Shown: positions 1 to 14,530, counted from the stretch's first letter. The stretch: 64,000 nt of DNA from Balanoglossus misakiensis (GCA_040954595.2 JBECUI020000044.1:1-64000); one strand, 5' to 3'. The notes: a model not told the origin generated them from the letters alone. A program made the numbers and translations.

Positions 1-924
1 ATCATAGGCGGTGGCAGCCATGATGCCCCCATCACCATAGACAGCAGCATACCGACCACGACGATCAGGATAGACAGCATCAGCAATGATAGCGGCACTG
101 CAGACGACTTTATCACCAATGATAATAACGGCTTGACGATAATAGCCACCTTAAGTGCGGCATTAGTGGCAGACGAGCACCTAGAGTACAGCACAGATGG
201 TGTGACTTGGGTGGATATTAGCAGTTCTGTTGCGGGCACAAGCATCAGCCATACGGATGATACACTGACAACTACAACAACGATACAGATGCGCATCACC
301 GATGCCGCAGGCAATAAGGCACCGGTAACAAGCAGGCTTATTACCATAGACAGCAGCATACCTGTCACCCCCACCTTGTCTTTGGCAGCCGACACAGGCG
401 CAGATGGTGATGATAAGATAACGACAGATGGCACGATAGCAGTCGCTGGATTAGAGCCGGGCGGGATATGGGAGTATAAGGTCGGCGGGTCCAATAGTGC
501 TTGGCAAAGTGGCAGCGGTACGAGTTTTGTTGTGGCGGAAGGTGAGTATAATGTTTTGGATATTTTTGTACGGCAGTTTGACCGTGCCGGCAACGTGTCT
601 GCCACGGCCCTATTTGAGCCATTCACTGTAGATACCACAGCCCCCACCGTAAGCACAGCCGTATTGACAGGCGAGGATGCCCAAGGCACAAGCAAGACTA
701 ATCTTGCGACAGGTGATAGCATCGTGGTCACTGTTACGATGAGTGAGGGTGTCACGGTCACCGGCACCCCGGGCTATACCATTGATGTCGGTGGCCAGTC
801 TCGGCTTGCTGCGTATGATGCGGTCCGTTCAAGCGGCAACCAGATTGTATTTAGCTACACCCTTGCTGATACGGATATAGACAAAACCGGCGGCATTACG
901 GCGGCTGCTAATGCCCTTGGTATT

Positions 925-938
925 GGGGGGGGGGGGGG
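925..938 (+). repeat. 14-base poly-G tract inside giant gene copy 1
   Basis: Fourteen consecutive G residues lie within an Ig-like domain, exactly where the frame changes. The paralogue at about 17544-17570 and the second Ig block of this same gene (about 1630-1650) have only GGGG here, within a codon run for SGATIQD. Such tracts can act as slipped-strand switches in surface genes, but the tract may also be a consensus artefact. Confidence 0.8.
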
Positions 939-2489
939 TACAAGACATTGCAGGCAATGATGCGGACGTAAGCGTATCAGCGATCGCAGCCGACAGCAAT
1001 GCGATCACAGTTGTACTTGCATCAAAGATCATCACGCTTAGCTTCCCAAACGATGGCCCGTACGGCATTGGTGATGTTCTTACCCTTACCCTAACCGTCC
1101 AAGACGATGGCGCACACCCTATGATCAATTATCCGGTACGATAGGCGGCCACGCTGTCGGTAACTTACAACGGATTGATAGCACTCATATACCTTTGATC
1201 TAACGATATCAGAGGCAGGTCAAGACTTTGCTGCCGATGAGGATATCGCCGTTGCGCTGTATCTAGGCGGCGGTGCTGCCGGTGATGCGGATGATTTTGC
1301 CGTATACGCAACACCGATCAGCGCAGATAATGATGCCATTGATGCGACTGCCCCCACCGTAAACACAGTCGTATTAACAGGTGAGGATGCCCAAGGTACC
1401 GGTAAGACCGGCCTTGTGACCAATGATAGCATCGTGGTCACTGTTACGATGAGCGAGGATGTCACGGTCACGGGCAACCCCGGCTATCGCATTGATATCG
1501 GCGGCCAGTCTCGGCTTGCTGCGTATGATACGGTCCGTTCAAGCGGCAACAGGATTGTATTTAGCTATACCCTTACCGATACGGATATAGATAAAACCGG
1601 CGGCATTACGGCGGCTGCCAATGCCCTTGATGTATCAGGGGCTACGATACAGGACGCAGCAGGCAATGATGCAGACGTGAGTGTGCCAGCAGTCGCAACT
1701 GATAATAATGCGATCACCGCCAACGATATACTGCCCGCATCAAGGATCATCGCGCTTAGCTTCCCAAACGATGGCCCGTATGGCATTGGCGATGTTCTTA
1801 CCCTTACCCTAACCGTCCAAGACGATGGCGGCACGTCCTATGATCAATTCTTCGGTACGATAGGCGGCCATGCTGTCAGCAACTTATTGCGGTTTGGCAA
1901 CACCCAATATACCTTTAATCTGACGATATCAGCAGCAGGTCAAGACTTTGCCGCAGATGAGGATATCACGCTTGGTCTTTATCTAGGCGGCGGTGCTGTT
2001 GGTGATGCGGATGGTTTGCCGTATACGCAACACCGATCAGCGCAGACAATGATGCCATTGATATTACCCCACCGAACGCCCCGACGGCACTGATGCTTGC
2101 TGCAGCAGATGATAGCGGTATCGCGCAAGACGGTATCACCAACCTAAGCACCCCCGACCCTCACCGGTATGGCAGAGGCAAATAGCACGGTGACCTTATA
2201 CGGTACAGATGGCGCAACAGTGCTTGCAACCGTCACGGCAGGGGCAGACGGTACTTTTAGTGCCACGGTTACGCTTAGCGAAGGGGCGCATACCCTCACG
2301 GCTGCGGCGACCGATGCGGTAGGTAATATCAGCACGCTAAGCGACCCGTTTACGCTCATGATAGATACCACCGCACCTCGCCGCCTTGACTTGGATGGCG
2401 CATCCGCAGGCGATACCTATGCCGCTGTTGCCACCTCCGCCACCCTACAAGCAGGCGTTGCCATAAGCCACCAAGTAAGCGCACCCCCC

Positions 2490-5400
2490 ACGCCCCGCAG
2501 GCAGCAGGGAAATTAGTTGATGGTCAAGATGGTGCAATAATAGGCAACCCCTATGACCTTGATACGGTGGTCATAAATGGTGCGACCTATGCGGTGGTGG
2601 CAAGTCGTACCGGCAACGCCATACAGATTGTTGATATCAGTAATCCGGCAAATCCCATCCCTGTGAGTAGTCTGACGGATGCTGATGGCGGCGGCAGGGA
2701 ATTAGCATTAAATGACCCCATCGGCGTTAAGATCGTGACCATCCCTGATGCGACTACCGGTATTGCCAAGCCCTATGCGGTGGTTACAAGCAAGAGCGGC
2801 GATGACGGCGTACAGATTATTGATATCAGTGACCCGGCGAACCCTGTGGCGGCAGGCACCTTGCTTGATGATGCCAACACGGAATTAGACGGGGCACAAG
2901 GTCTTGATATTGCGGTCATAAACGGTGCGACCTATGCGGTGGTGGCAGGCAATGACGACGATGGCGTACAGATTATTGATATCAGCGACCCGGCTGCGCC
3001 TACCGCAGTGAGCAGCTTGACGGATACCGCCGACACGGAATTAGACGGTGCCCGTGATGTTCAGATCGTAGTCATCCCTGATGTCGCAGGTAATGATAAG
3101 ACCTATGCGGTGGTGGCAGGCAATGACGACGATGGCGTACAGATTATTGATATCAGCGACCCAGCTAATCCTGTGGCTGTGAGCAGCCTGACAGATACTG
3201 CCGGCAGGAACCTAAACGGCGCTTTTAGTATTGCCATCGCGGTCATAAACGGTGCGACCTATGCGGTGGTGACAGCTTTTGATGATGACGGCATACAGAT
3301 TGTTGATATCAGCGACCCGGCTAACCCTGTGGCTATGGGCCGGCTTACGGATACCGCAGGCACGGCATTAAACGGTGCCAGCGGCATTGCTATCGTCGTC
3401 ATCGGTGGTGCGACCTATGCGGTGGTGACAGGCCTTAATGATAATGCCGTGCAGGTTATTAATATCAGCGACCCGGCTAATCCTGTGGCGGTAGACAGGT
3501 TGGTGGATACTAGCGACAGGGAATTAACCCAGGCGGTTGCCGTTAAGACCGTCGTCATAGACGGTGCGACCTATGCGGTGGTGGCAGGTTCTGCTGATAA
3601 CGGCATACAGCTGATACAGCTTGATGGTAAAGACATACAAGCGATTACCATCACCCTGTCGGGCACAGGCTTTGCCGCTGCCGCCAACGAGTTCTTCGCC
3701 CATCACGACGGCACACAGATGCAGCGCTTATTCTCACTAGAGGCAGATCAAGCCCTTACTGATCAGACCATCGGTACTGTCGCCGGTCTGTCGCTTGTGT
3801 GGACGGCGGCCCGCAAAAAGCTTGACCCTCTCTAAGACAGATGGCAGTGTATTAACAAGCACAGAGACGGCTGCTGTCATAGATGCTCTGCGCTATCAAG
3901 ATGCCTCAAGTAATCACGATAATCAAATTAGTTTCGCAGTGAGCCTTACCGATGTGGCAGGCATACCACGAGCACTACCACTACGATAACCGTCAATGAC
4001 CTAACACCCGTAGTGACTTCCGCAACCCTCCCCAATACACCAATGAAGGTGGGTGATACGGTCACCCTCACCCTCACCATAGATGCAAATAGCATCATAG
4101 CAGGTGAGACCTTGAGCTTGGTTGCCGGCAGCCATGTCAACGGCTTTGCCTTAGAGGACTTACAAAAGCTGTCCGATACCGCATATACGGCACGCTTCAC
4201 CGTGACCGATAATGGTGCTGATGTGGCGGCAGACGCCGATATCCCGCTTTCTATACAGTTGCAAAATGAGCTAGGCGCTATCAGCACGGCATACACCACC
4301 GCGATTACTCAGGCCAATGATGGCATTGATGCTAATAGACCGAATGCACCGACGGCATTGATGCTTGCCGCCGCAGATGACACAGGGTCATCAAATAGTG
4401 ACGGGATTACCAGCCAAACCAATAATTTAACCATCACAGGCACGGCAGAGCCAAATAGCACGGTGACCCTATATGTCTTGGAGACAGGGCTTGCAACCGT
4501 CACGGCAGGGGCAGACGGCAGCTTTAGTGGCGATGTGAGGCTTGTTATTGCAGGACAATATGCCATCACGGCGACAGCGACCGATGCGGCAGGTAATGAG
4601 AGTGCGGCAAGCGACCCGCTTACCATAACAATAGATACCGCCGCACCGAACCTTGACTTGGATAGCGCATCCGCAGCTAACAGCTATGCCACTGGCGCCA
4701 CCACTACCGACCTACAAGCAGGGGTTGCCATAAGTCATCAGGCGGCTGTCAGCGAGGATAACGGTGTACAGAATATTCAGATCATCCTATCGGGCACAGG
4801 CTTTGCCGGTACCGCCGACGAGACATTAGCGCATAACAATGGCACACAGACGCAGATCTTGTTCTCACTAAACGCAAATCAAAACAGTCCAAACAGGACA
4901 GTCGGTAACCATTACCGGCCTGTCGCTTGTGTGGACGGCTACCACAAAGAGCCTGACCCTTTCCAAGACAGACGGTAGCGCATTAACAGGCACAGAGGCA
5001 AGCGAGATCATAGATGCCTTGCGCTATCAAGATGCCACCAGCAATCGCGGTTACCAAGTGCAGTTTGCGGTAACCCTCACCGATGTGGCAGGCAATACCT
5101 CCGGCACAACTACCACTACGATAACCGTCAATGACCTAACACCCGTAGTGACTTCCGCAACCCTCCCCAATACACCGATGAAGGTGGGTGATACGGTCAC
5201 CCTCACCTTCACCATAGATGTAAATAGCATCAAGCCGGGCGAGACCTTGAGCTTGGTTGCCGGCAGCCATGTCAACGGCTTTGCCTTAGAGAGCTTACAA
5301 AAGGTATCCGATATCGCATACACGGCAGACTTCACCGTGACCGAGGGCGGTGCTGATGTGGCGGCGAGTGATGATATCCCCTTTCCCTACAGTTGCAAAA

Positions 5401-8400
5401 TGAGGCAGGCACGCAAAGCGCGGTATATGATACTGCGATTAGCCAGCCCAATGATGGCATTGATGCCAATAGACCGAACGCCCGACGGCACTGATGCTAG
5501 ATGCCGCAGACGATACCGGTATCGCGCAAGACAATATCACCAACCAGACCACCCCGACCCTCACCGGTATGGCAGAGGCAAACAGTACCAGTGACCCTAT
5601 ACGAAGGCACAACAGTGCTCGCAACCGTCACGGCAGGGCAGACGGCAGCTTTAGTGTTGATGTGGCACTTGCCGCAGGGTGGCATGCCATCACGGCGACA
5701 GCGACCGATGCGGCAGGTAATGAGAGCGCGCCAAGCGACCCGTTTGCCCTAACAGTAGATACCACCGCACCTAGCCTTGACTTGGATCGCACATCCGCAG
5801 GCGATGCCTATGCCGCTGATACTAACCCTGCCGACCTGCAAGCAGGGCTTGCCATAAGTCACCGAGCAAGCACATCCCCGCAGGCGGCAGGGACATTAGT
5901 TGATGATGGCAGCACGGCATTAAGAGGTGCCCGTGACGTTGCTACTGTGGTCATAAATGGTGCGACCTATGCGGTGGTGGCAAGCAATGGGGACGACGGC
6001 GTGCAGATTGTTGATATCAGTAACCCGGCTAATCCTGTGGCTGTGGGCCGGTTGACGGATACTGCCGGTACGGCATTAAACCGTGCTCGTGGTGTTGAGA
6101 TCGTGAGCCTCACCGATGCGACCACCGGTATTGCCAAGCCCTATGCGGTGGTGGCAAGCCATGGTGATGATGGCGTACAGATTGTTGATATCAGTGACCC
6201 GGCTAATCCTGTGGCTGTGGGCCGGTTGACGCATACCGCAGGCAGGGCATTAAGAGGTGCGGAGGACGTTGCTATCGTCGTCATAAATGGTGCGACCTAT
6301 GCGCTGGTGGCAAGCTCTTGGGACGATGGCATACAGATTGTTGATATCAGTGATCCGGCTAACCCTACCGCGGTAAGCAGGCTTACGGATGCCATAGACA
6401 CGGCATTAGCCAGTGCCTATGGCGTTGCTATCGTCGTTATAAATGGTGCGACCTATGCGGTGGTCGCGTCAGGCTATCCCGACGACGGCGTGCAGATTAT
6501 TGATATCAGTGACCCGGCTCACCCTACCGCGGTAAGCAGGTTGACGGATACCGCAGGCAGGGAATTAGACGGTGCCTATGGCGTTGCTATCGCGGTCATA
6601 AACGGTGCGACCTATGCGGTGGTGACAGCTTTTGATGATGACGGCGTGCAGATTATTGATATCAGCGATCCGGCTAATCCTGTGGCGGTAAGCAGGTTGA
6701 CGGATACCGCAGGCAGGGAATTAGACGGTGCCTTTGGCATTGCTATCGTCGTCATGGGCGGTGCGACCTATGCGGTGGTGACAGGCTTTAGTGACGACGG
6801 CGTGCAGGTTATTGATATCAGTGATCCTGCTAATCCCATCGCAGTGGATGCCTTGTTGGATACTGGCGGCAGGGCATTAGGCGGTGCCCGAGGCGTTGCT
6901 ACTGTGGTCATAAATGGTGCGACCTATGCGGTGGTGGCAAGCGAGTGGGACCATGGCGTGCAACTGATACAGCTTGATGATGGCATACAAGCGATCAACA
7001 TCACCCTATCGGACACAGGCTTTGCCGGTGTTTGCTAACGAGGTATGGGCGTATGACGATGGCACACAGACACGGATCTTGTTCTCACTAGAGGCAGATC
7101 GCAACAGTACAGACAGGACAGTCGGTACCATTACCGGTCTGTCGCTGTGTGTGGACGGCTGCCACAAAGAGCCTGACTATTTCCAAGACAGACGGCAGCG
7201 CATTAACAAGTACAGAGGCGAATACGATCATAGATGCCCTGCGTTATCAAGACGGCTCAAGTAGCCCATGATGATCGAATCCAGTTGCAGTAACCTTAAC
7301 GGATGTGGCAGGCAATATCTCTGCCACAACTACTGCCACGATAACGGTTGATAACATAATGCCCACAGTGACCCAAGTGGAAATGCCTGATATGGCGATG
7401 AAGATAGGTGATACGGTCACCCTCACCATCACTATAGATGTAAATAGCATCAAGGCAGGCGAGACCTTGAGCTTGGTTGACGGCAGCCATGTCAACGGCT
7501 TTACCTTAGGAAACTGGCAAAAGGTGTCCGATACCGAATATACGGCAGACTTCACCGTGACCGGGGGCGGTACCGATAGTGCGGCAGATGAGAATATCCT
7601 CCTTTCCCTACAGGTGCAAAATGAGGCAGGTACGCAAAGTGCGGCATATGATACCCCGATTGCTCAGGCGAATGATGGCATTGATGCCAATAGACCGAAC
7701 GCCCCAACGGCACTGATGCTAGATGCAGAGGACGATACGGGGTCATCAAATAGCGACGGGGTTACCCACCAAACCGATAATCTCACCCTCGCAGGTACGG
7801 CAGAGGCAGGCAGCACGGTGAGCTTATATGATGGCACAACAGCGATAGCAACCGTCACGGCAGGGACAGACGGCAGCTTTAGTGTTGATGTGGCGCTTGC
7901 CGAAGGGCAGTATACCATCACGGCGACAGCGACCGATGCGGCAGGCAATACCAGCGCGCCCAGCGACCCGCTTGCCCTAACAGTAGATACCACAGCACCC
8001 CGCATGGACTTGGATAGCGCATCTGCAGACAATACCTATGCCGCTAGTGAGAGCTCTGCCGCCCTGCAAGCGGGGGTTGCTATCAGCGGCCAAGCAAGCG
8101 TGCAGGATGGTGGCTATATACCGCCACAGACGGCAGGGAAATTAGGCGATGCGGCATTCACATACCCCTATGGCGTTGCTACGGTGGTCATAGCCGGCAA
8201 GACCTATGCGGTGGTGACAAGCGCTTCTGATGAGTATAGTCTCCGAGCGACAATGCCGTGCATATTATTGATATCAGTGACCCGACTAACCCTACCGCGG
8301 TAAGCCGGCTCACGGATACCGCCGGCACGGCATTAGGCGGTGCCCATGACGTTGCTATCGCGGTCATAAATGGTGCGACCTATGCGGTGGTGGCAAGCGA

Positions 8401-11400
8401 TGATGACAACGGCATACAGATTGTTGATATCAGTGATCCGGCTCACCCTACCGCGGTAAGCCGGTTGACGGATACCGCAGGCACGGCATTAGACGGTGCC
8501 CGTGGCGTTGCTATCGTCGCCATAAATGGTGCGACCTATGCGGTGGTGGCAAGCTATAGGGACGACGGCGTGCAGATTGTTGATATCAGCGATCCGGCTC
8601 ACCCTACCGCGGTAAGCAGCTTAACAGATACCGCCTGCACGGCATTAAACGGTGCCAATGACGTTGCTATCACGGTCATAAATGATAAGACCTATGCGGT
8701 GGTCACGGCAGGCCATCCCGATAACGGCGTGCAGATTGTTGATATCAGCGATCCGGCTAACCCTGTGGCTGTGGGCCGGCTTACGGATACTGCCGGCAGG
8801 GAATTAAACGGTGCCGAAGATGTTGCTATCACGGTCATAGCAGGCAAGACCTATGCGGTAGTGGCAGCCTATGCCGACAATGGCGTGCAGATTATTGATA
8901 TCAGCGATCCGGCTCACCCTACCGCGGTAAGCAGGCTTACGGATACCGCCGGCACGGTATTAGACGGTGCCCGCAGCGTTGCTATCGCCGTCATCGGTGA
9001 TGCGACCTATGCGGTGGTGACGGCCTCTTGGGACAACGGCATACAGATTATTGATATCAGTGACCCGGCTAACCCTGCCGCAGTAGGCGCACGTAGGGGA
9101 GGCGGTGACTATGGCCTTGCTATCGTGACCCTCCCTGATGCCAATGGCTTTGCTCAGACCTATGCGGTGGTGACGGAGAGCAGGGCAGCATACAGTTGAT
9201 ACAGCTTAGCGATGGTAGCGGCATACAAGAGATTAACATCACCCTATCGGGCAGTGGCTTTGTTGGCGGCACTGACAACGAGGCATTAGCGCATGACGAT
9301 GGCACACAGATACAGCGCTTATTCTCACTAGAGGCAGATCAAGCCCTTGCTGACCAGACCATCGGCACCGTCGCCGGTCTGTCGCTTGTGTGGGGGGCTG
9401 CTACCGGTAGCTTGACCGTCTCTAAGACAGATGGCAGCGTATTAACAAGCAGCGAGGCGAATACGATCATAGATGCCCTGCGTTATCAAGATGCCACGAG
9501 CAGTAACGATGATCAAATCCAGTTTGCAGTGAGCACACCGATGCGGCGGGTAATACCTCTGCCACAATTACTGCCACGATAACGGTCAATAATCTAACAC
9601 CCGCAGTGGTTTCTGCAACTATTCCTAATGCGACAATGAAGGTGGGTGATACGGTCACCCTCACCCTCACCATAGATGCAAATAGCATCATAACAGGCGA
9701 GACCTTGAGCTTGCTTGCCGGCAGCCATGTCAACGGCTTTGCCTTAGGGAAACTTACAAAAGGTGTCAGATACCGAATATACAGCCAAGCTTCACCGTGA
9801 CCGAGGGTGGTATTGATGTGGCGGCAGATGCCGATATCCCCCTTTCCGTACGGCTGCAAAATGAGGCAGGCGCGCAAAGCGCGGCATACATCACCGCGAT
9901 TAGCCAAGGCAATGATGCCATTGATAGCAATACACCAATCGCCCCAACGGCACTGATGCTAGATGCGGCAAGCGATACCGGCATTGCGGCAGACGGTATC
10001 ACCCACCTAACTACCCCGACCCTCACCGGTACGGCAGAGGCAAATAGCACGGTACGCTTATACGGCACCGATGGCACAACAGTGCTCACAACAAGCCACG
10101 GCAGGGGCAGACGGCAGCTTTAGTGCCGATGTGTCACTTAGCGAAGGTGCGCATACCTTCACGGCAACAGCGACCGATGCGGCGGGTAATGTCAGCGCGC
10201 CAAGCGACCCGTTTGCCTTAACAATAGATACCACCGCACCCCCCTTGACTTGGATAGCAATCTGGCGGGCAATGCCTATGCCGCTACCGCCGCCATTACC
10301 ACCGCTGCAAGCAGGGGTTGCCATAAGCGACCAAGCAAGCGCGCGGGATGATAGCTATATACCCCCGCAGGCAGTAGGGAAATTAGGCAATGGTCAAGGC
10401 GGTGCGATATTAGACACGCCCTATGATGTTGATACGGTGGTCATAGACGGGGTGGACCTATGCGGTAGTGCCGGCACTTAATAGCCACGGCATACAGATT
10501 GTTGATATCAGCGACCCTGCCAATCCTGTGGCAAAAGGCAAGCTTACGGATACTGCCGGTACGGAATTAAACGGTGCCGCAGGCGTTAAGATCGTGACCC
10601 TTACCGATGTGACCACCGGCACAGCCAAGCCCTATGCGGTGGTGGCAAGTAATGGTGATGATGGCGTACAGATTGTTGATATCAGTGATCCTGCCAATCC
10701 TATTGCCGTAGGCAGCGTAATGATGATGCCAACACGGAATTAGACGGGGCGCAGAGCCTTGATATTGCGGTCATAGACGGCAAAACCTATGCGGTGGTGA
10801 CAGCCTATACCGACGATGGCGTACAGATCATTGATATCACCAACCCGGCAGTCCCTACTGCAGCAGGCAGGCTTGCCCATGGCAGCGATGGCAGTGTATT
10901 AGACGGTGCCCGTGATGTTAAGGTCGTGGTCATCCTGATGCCGCAGGTAATGACAAGAACCTATGCGGGTGGTGGCAGTTCGTAGCAGCAACGCCTTACA
11001 GATTATTGATATCAGCGACCCGACTACGCCTACCGCGGTAAGCCAGCTTGTGGATAATGCCGACAGGGAACTAGACGATGCCTATGGTGTTGCTATCGCG
11101 GTCATAAATGGTGCGACCTATGCGGTGGTGGCAAGCATTATTGATGATGGCGTACAGATTATTGATATCAGCAATCCGGCTAACCCTACCGCGGTCAGCC
11201 GTTTTGAACGGATACCGCAGGCACAGCATTAAACGGCGCCACCGGCGTTGCTATCGTCGTCATCGGTGATACGACCTATGCGGTGGTGACCGCTTATGCC
11301 GAGCACGGCGTACAGATTATTGATATCAGCGATCCGGCTAATCCCATCGCAGTGGATGCCCTGTTTGATAACGGCGACCGGGAATTAAACAAGGCGATTG

Positions 11401-13735
11401 ACGTTAAGACTGTGGTCATCGCAGGCAAGGTCTATGCGGTGGTGGCAGCGCCTGCCGATGACGGCATACAGTTGATACAGCTTAGCGATAATGATAACGG
11501 CATACAAGAGATTAACATTGCCATCACCGGTAGCGGCTTTGCCGGTGCCGACAACGAGGCATTGGCGCATGATGACGGCACGCAGACGCAGGTCTTGTTC
11601 TCACTAGGGGCAGATCAAGCCCTTAGCAATCAGACCATCGGTACCGTCGCAGGGCTGTCGCTTGCATGGACGGCTGCTACCGACAGCTTGACCCTCTCTA
11701 AGACAGACGGCAGCGCATTAACAAGCAGCGAGGCAAATACGATCATAGATGCCTTGCGCTATCAAGATGCCACGAGCAGCAACGGCAACCAAGTACAGTT
11801 TGCAGTGAGCATAACCGATGCGGCGGGCAATATCTCTGCCACAACTACTGCCACGATAACAGTTGACACAATACCCGCAGTGGTTTCCGCAACTATTCCT
11901 AATGCGACAATGAAGGTGGGTGATACGGTCACCCTTACCCTCACCATAGATGCAAATAGCATCAAGCCGGGCGAGACCTTGAGCTTGGTTGCCGGCAGTC
12001 ATGTCAACGGCTTTGCCTTAGAGAACTTACAAAAGGTGTCCGATACCGAATATACGGCAGACTTCACCGTGACCGATGGCGGTGTTGATAGGGCGGCAGA
12101 TGAGGATATCCCCTTTTCGTACGGCTGCAAAATGAGGCAGGCGTGCAAGGCGCGGCATACATCACCGCGATTGCTCAGGCAAGTGATGGCATTGATGCCA
12201 ATCTACCAATCGCCCCACGGGCACTGATGCTAGATGCGGCAGACGATACCGGCATTGCGCAAGACAGTATCACCCGCCAGACTGATAATTTGACCCTCAC
12301 AGGCACGGCTGAGGCGAATAGCACGGTGACCTTATACGAAGGTACGACAGGTGCTCGCAACCGTCACGGCAGGGGCGGACGGCAGCTTTAGTGCTGATGT
12401 GGTGCTTGCCGGAGAGAGGCATACCATCACAGCAACGCGACCGATGCGGCAGGTCATGTCAGCGCGGCAAGCGACCCGTTGACGCTGGTAATAGACACCA
12501 CCACACCTCGCGTTGACTTGGATAGCGCATCTACAGACAATACCTATGCCGCTAGTGAGACCCCTGCCGCCCTCCAAGCAGGGGTTGCCATAAGCGGCCA
12601 AGCAAGCGTACGGGATGATGTCTATGCATCCCCACAGGCAGCGGGAAAATTAACTGATGATGACAGCACTGGCATTAGACGGTGCCTATGGCGTTGCTAC
12701 TGTGGTCATAATGGCGCGACCTATGCGTGGCGGCAAGCTATTTAGACGACGGCGTGCAGATTGTTGATATCAGTGATCCTGCCAATCCTGTGGCGGTAAG
12801 CCGGCTTACGGATACTGCCGGCAGGGAATTAGACGGTGCCTTGGCGTTGCTATCGCGGTCATAGGCAACAAGACCTATGCGGTGGTGGCAGCTCTTGAGG
12901 ATGACGGCGTGCAGATTGTTGATATCAGTGATCCGGCTAACCCTGTGGCGTCAGGCATGCTGACTGATGCCTTAGGCAGGGTATTATTCGGTGCCACCGG
13001 CGTTGCTATCGTCGTCATAAACGGCAAGACCTATGCGATAGTGACAAGCCGGTATGACAACGGCATACAGATCATTGATATCAGCGACCCGGCTAACCCT
13101 ATCGCGGTAAGCGCGCTTAAGGATACCGCAGACACGGAATTCGGCGGTGCCCATAGCGTTAAGACTGTGGTCGCAGGCAACAAGACCTATGCGGTGGTCA
13201 CAAGTAGTGCTGACGACGCCATCCAGATTGTTGATATCAGTGATCCTGCCAATCCTGTGGCGGTAAGCAACTTAATAGATACCGCAGACACGGCATTAAA
13301 AAATGTCCGTGGCGTTGATATCGCGGTCATAGGCAACAAGACCTATGCGGTGGCGGTAAGCCAGAATGACGACGGCGTACAGATTGTTGATATCAGTGAC
13401 CCGGCTAACCTGTGGTGGTAAGCAGCTTAATAGATACCGCAGACACGGCATAGACGGTGCCTTTGGCGTTGATATCGTGAGCCTCACCGATGCCACCGGT
13501 ACCATCAAGACCTATGCGATAGTGACAGGCCGGTATGACAACGGCATACAGATTGTTGATATCAGTGATCCGGCTGCGCCTACCGCGGTAAGCAGCCTGT
13601 TTGATGATGCAGACACGGCATTAGACGGTGTTAATAGTAATGATATCGTGGTCATAGCAGGCACGCTCTATGCGGTAGTGACAAGCTTTACTGACGACGG
13701 CGTACAGTTGATACAGCTTAACCTGATACCGCTTA
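2490..13735 (+). repeat. Five LVIVD-type seven-bladed propeller modules in copy 1
   Basis: Propeller modules lie at about 2490-3630, 5870-6975, 8105-9210, 10345-11495 and 12615-13735. Each consists of about 48-residue repeats with the core TYAVV...DDGVQIIDISDPANP. Counting the VQI(I/V)DISDP-type strands gives six full repeats plus one terminal degenerate strand (IQLIQL) in every module once frame changes are allowed for, which fits a seven-bladed propeller. Confidence 0.8.
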
Positions 13736-14149
13736 GCCATGATAGCGGTATACAGAAGATTGACATCGCCTATCGGGCAGTGGCTTTAGCGGCACTGCCG
13801 ATGAGGCATTAGCGCATGATGACGGCACGCAGACGCAGGTCTTGTTCTCACTAGAGTAAATCAAGACCTTAGCAATCAGACCATCGGTACTGTCGCAGGG
13901 CTGTCGCTTGGCGTGGACGGCGATTACCGGCACCTTGACCCTCTCTAAGACAGACGGTAGTGCATTAACAAGCAGAGAGGCAAGTAAGGTCATAGATGCC
14001 TTGCGCTATCAAGATGCCACCACCAGCAACGGTAATCAAGTGCAGTTTGAAGTAAGCGTAACGGATGCGGCGGGCAATCCATCAGCAATGGTCACCACAA
14101 CGATCACCGTATCTGATACGTGCTACCACCACTGCCCGTGCGTCTGATA

Positions 14150-14530
14150 CGGATACCACCCATACCGTTATCGTAGATGCAAGCAAAATCGCCTCGCTGA
14201 TTGCTACGGATGCGACGGATATATTTGATTACGGTGCTGTAGTAATCGGTGATTCTATCATTGACGACTTTGCCGTAGGTGCGCGCGGCGACCTGTTGGA
14301 TCTGGCAGACCTATTAGACTATCGACCCGAACACAGTAGGCAAGGATGATCTCAATGCCTTTTTGTCTGTGACCGATACATGGGCACCGACGGCGGCGAT
14401 GTCATACTCGCTATTGATGCCAATGGTGATGGTAGCGGTGCAGACTTTAGCATTACCTTAAACGGTATCGGCAACGCAGGCGAGTTTCACCCTAGCTGAC
14501 CTAAGAGACGATAACCTCATCCTCGTATAG
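14150..14530 (+). other. Type I secretion C-terminal target domain of copy 1
   Basis: Around two or three frame changes, the translation gives IVDASKIASL, then FDYGAVVIGDSIIDDFAVG, LDLADLLDY, GGDVILAIDANGDGSG and finally LRDDNLILV before the stop. This matches the intact end of copy 2 and the general plan of C-terminal target domains of large type I-secreted adhesins: a DLxDLL helix, a DVDGDG-like loop and a short hydrophobic end. Confidence 0.75.

Larger units (their letters stand above)
1..14530 (+). pseudogene. Giant modular type I-secreted surface protein, copy 1 (5'-truncated by window, multiply frameshifted)
   Basis: The first base is already inside an open frame that aligns with about position 16623 of the downstream paralogue, so the 5' part lies outside the window. 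In order there are Ig-like domains, a duplicated Ig-like pair (about 640-2060), and six repeat units built from an Ig-like domain (VTAGADGSFS...AAGN), an optional LVIVD beta-propeller, an ALRYQD cadherin-like domain and another Ig-like domain (GDTVTLTLTID...SHVNGFAL). A type I secretion C-terminal domain ends with TAG at 14528-14530. The frame changes about 25-35 times. Where I compared it with the paralogue these are mostly 1-base indels, often in homopolymers (for example GG to G near 1112, TTTT to TTT near 2013, CC to CCC near 3810). Either it is a decayed gene or the sequence here is error-rich; shifts in essential genes elsewhere favour error for at least part. Likely product: a secreted or surface adhesin-like protein. 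Confidence 0.75.

Noticed and set aside
14065-14500. RTX calcium-binding nonapeptide array near the C-terminus.
   Set aside because: Only isolated GDG or GGxGGD-like segments occur. There is no tandem GGxGxDxxx pattern.
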